Below, piece by piece: positions 63,173-64,000 of a stretch of 64,000 bases of DNA. The notes under the pieces are model-generated. The model did no database searches and was not told the DNA's origin. It saw nothing but the letters and a program-made list of their open reading frames with translations. Position 1 is the stretch's first letter; the number at the start of each line of letters is the position of its first letter. The position numbers and the translations under genes were made by a program. The DNA comes from Leuconostoc palmae (lineage in GTDB: Bacteria > Bacillota > Bacilli > Lactobacillales > Lactobacillaceae), in contig NZ_BPKZ01000002.1 in NCBI RefSeq assembly GCF_019656075.1, positions 62,001-126,000 of the forward strand. The letters are read 5' to 3'.

Positions 63173-64000
63173 TTATATCGAGTTTTGTTTTTTTAAATTA
63201 ATTAGTTCCGTTGTTAATTGTAACAGTTTTTCATTATCATGTTGTTGCTTAGCAATGTTAATTGACTGCTTCAATTGTGTTATTTTATTATCAATGGGTC
63301 CATCATGAGCAATAATTTTTATGTAGTCATCAATAGCACTATTTTCTACAGACAACTCACCATATGCTCGTTCAATGGCCATTATTTTTTGATTTAACTC
63401 AGGTTTTTGGATAAAATCCATAAAAGCAGCTAGATCAAAAGGTTCTCGATGCTGTTGGTGATAAATATTAATCAACATCATCAGAAGTTGATAGTCAGAA
63501 TGCACAAATGCAAAACCAACTTTTTCCTCAACTTGTTGAATCACTTGTGGCTTTTTAATCATCGCCATAATCAAGGCACGTTCAGCACGTTCTACTTGTG
63601 TAACCGTTGGTACACTATTAAAACGACGATAGTCAAGTTCACTATTGGATACTAAGTTATTGTCATTGTTAGAAAAATTTCTTGTCTGATTTTTAACTGG
63701 CTGAATATTAGCTTTTGGTGTTTGTTGCAACTGCTCAATTAAGGCTTGTTTGGAAGTACCAAATTCGTTAGCTATATTAGTAAGTTGAATGTCTTGTTCT
63801 ACAGGTGTTGCATTCTTCAATATCGGCATGACTTCTTGCAAAAAGTTTAAATACTGTGTTTGATTGCTTAAATTCTTGTTACCTTTTGCCGCATCAATCA
63901 AAAAAGTCACAGGTGTCAGAACGTTTTGTTCTAGCACTTGCTTTAAAAATTGTTCACCGCGTTGAACGCGCACTTCATCGGGGTCTAATTGATCTGGCAA
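63173..64000 (-). CDS. dnaG: DNA primase, 3' part
   Basis: The gene runs off the right edge; the last 275 residues are visible. LPDQLDPDEVRVQRGEQFL belongs to the end of the TOPRIM/catalytic region, followed by a Gln/Asn-rich linker and the C-terminal DnaB-helicase-binding domain (QVERAERALIMAMIKKPQVI). Makes RNA primers for replication. Confidence 0.95.
   Translation of the reverse strand: MPDQLDPDEVRVQRGEQFLKQVLEQNVLTPVTFLIDAAKGNKNLSNQTQYLNFLQEVMPILKNATPVEQDIQLTNIANEFGTSKQALIEQLQQTPKANIQPVKNQTRNFSNNDNNLVSNSELDYRRFNSVPTVTQVERAERALIMAMIKKPQVIQQVEEKVGFAFVHSDYQLLMMLINIYHQQHREPFDLAAFMDFIQKPELNQKIMAIERAYGELSVENSAIDDYIKIIAHDGPIDNKITQLKQSINIAKQQHDNEKLLQLTTELINLKKQNSI

Overview
The window looks like chromosome of a low-GC heterofermentative lactic acid bacterium of the Lactobacillaceae, most probably Leuconostoc. 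Evidence: a partial menaquinone operon (menF-D-H-C), cfa, a malolactic locus, a secreted protein with dextransucrase-type glucan-binding repeats and a KxYKxGK-like signal peptide, RepA_N-type plasmid remnants, an IS30 transposase and the dnaG-rpoD order. Loss of sucrose, malate and other genes by internal deletion is reminiscent of domesticated strains such as L. mesenteroides subsp. cremoris; this is an inference, not shown by the sequence.

Layout. 1-5.1 kb: end of an ECF S-component gene, then menF-menD-menH-menC. 5.1-11.5 kb: housekeeping genes (trmK, nif3-like, pepT, SGNH esterase, ypmS-like, yozE, rbgA, rnhB). 11.4-19.3 kb: FNR-like regulator divergent from a flavin NADH oxidase with a shared FNR-type box, a YdcZ-type transporter, cfa with a striking operator-like palindrome, photolyase, a D-Ala-D-Ala dipeptidase that looks leaderless, a GlsB/YeaQ stress protein. 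19.3-26.3 kb: a decay zone in which an esterase is joined to the tail of scrB, and an FtsX-type permease to the tail of a sugar PTS, with scrR, a YagU protein, an MscL-like channel and further frameshifted genes. 26.4-33.7 kb: a MarR operon under a 36-bp perfect palindrome, metF, a broken TetR with an intact exporter permease, a ClC transporter, a DUF5808 protein and an SDR without its catalytic tyrosine.

33.9-49 kb is the accessory island: a secreted C39-like protein with glucan-binding repeats; an internally deleted RepA and repeated plasmid leader modules; a redox operon (1-Cys MarR, RclA-like flavin disulfide reductase, quinone oxidoreductase, DUF1304); a truncated DUF3990 gene; two copies of an unknown plasmid-type gene; two truncated IS30 copies; an EVE/PUA-like plus UDG-like pair that may be a single frameshifted gene; XRE/DUF3278; and a membrane protein fused to a NadD-like nucleotidyltransferase.

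49-64 kb returns to chromosome: LysR and aminotransferase, a beta-lactamase-like serine hydrolase, msrB, AI-2E-type permease, an LCP protein, remnants of kup, gpx, bdh, mleA and mleR, an SLC13 permease, pnuC behind a possible SD-sequestering pseudoknot, an SDR, queT behind a preQ1-I riboswitch candidate, rpoD and the 3' part of dnaG. Two themes run through the window: convergent genes that share terminators lying inside their 3' coding ends, and loss of sugar, malate and redox genes through gene-to-gene deletion junctions.
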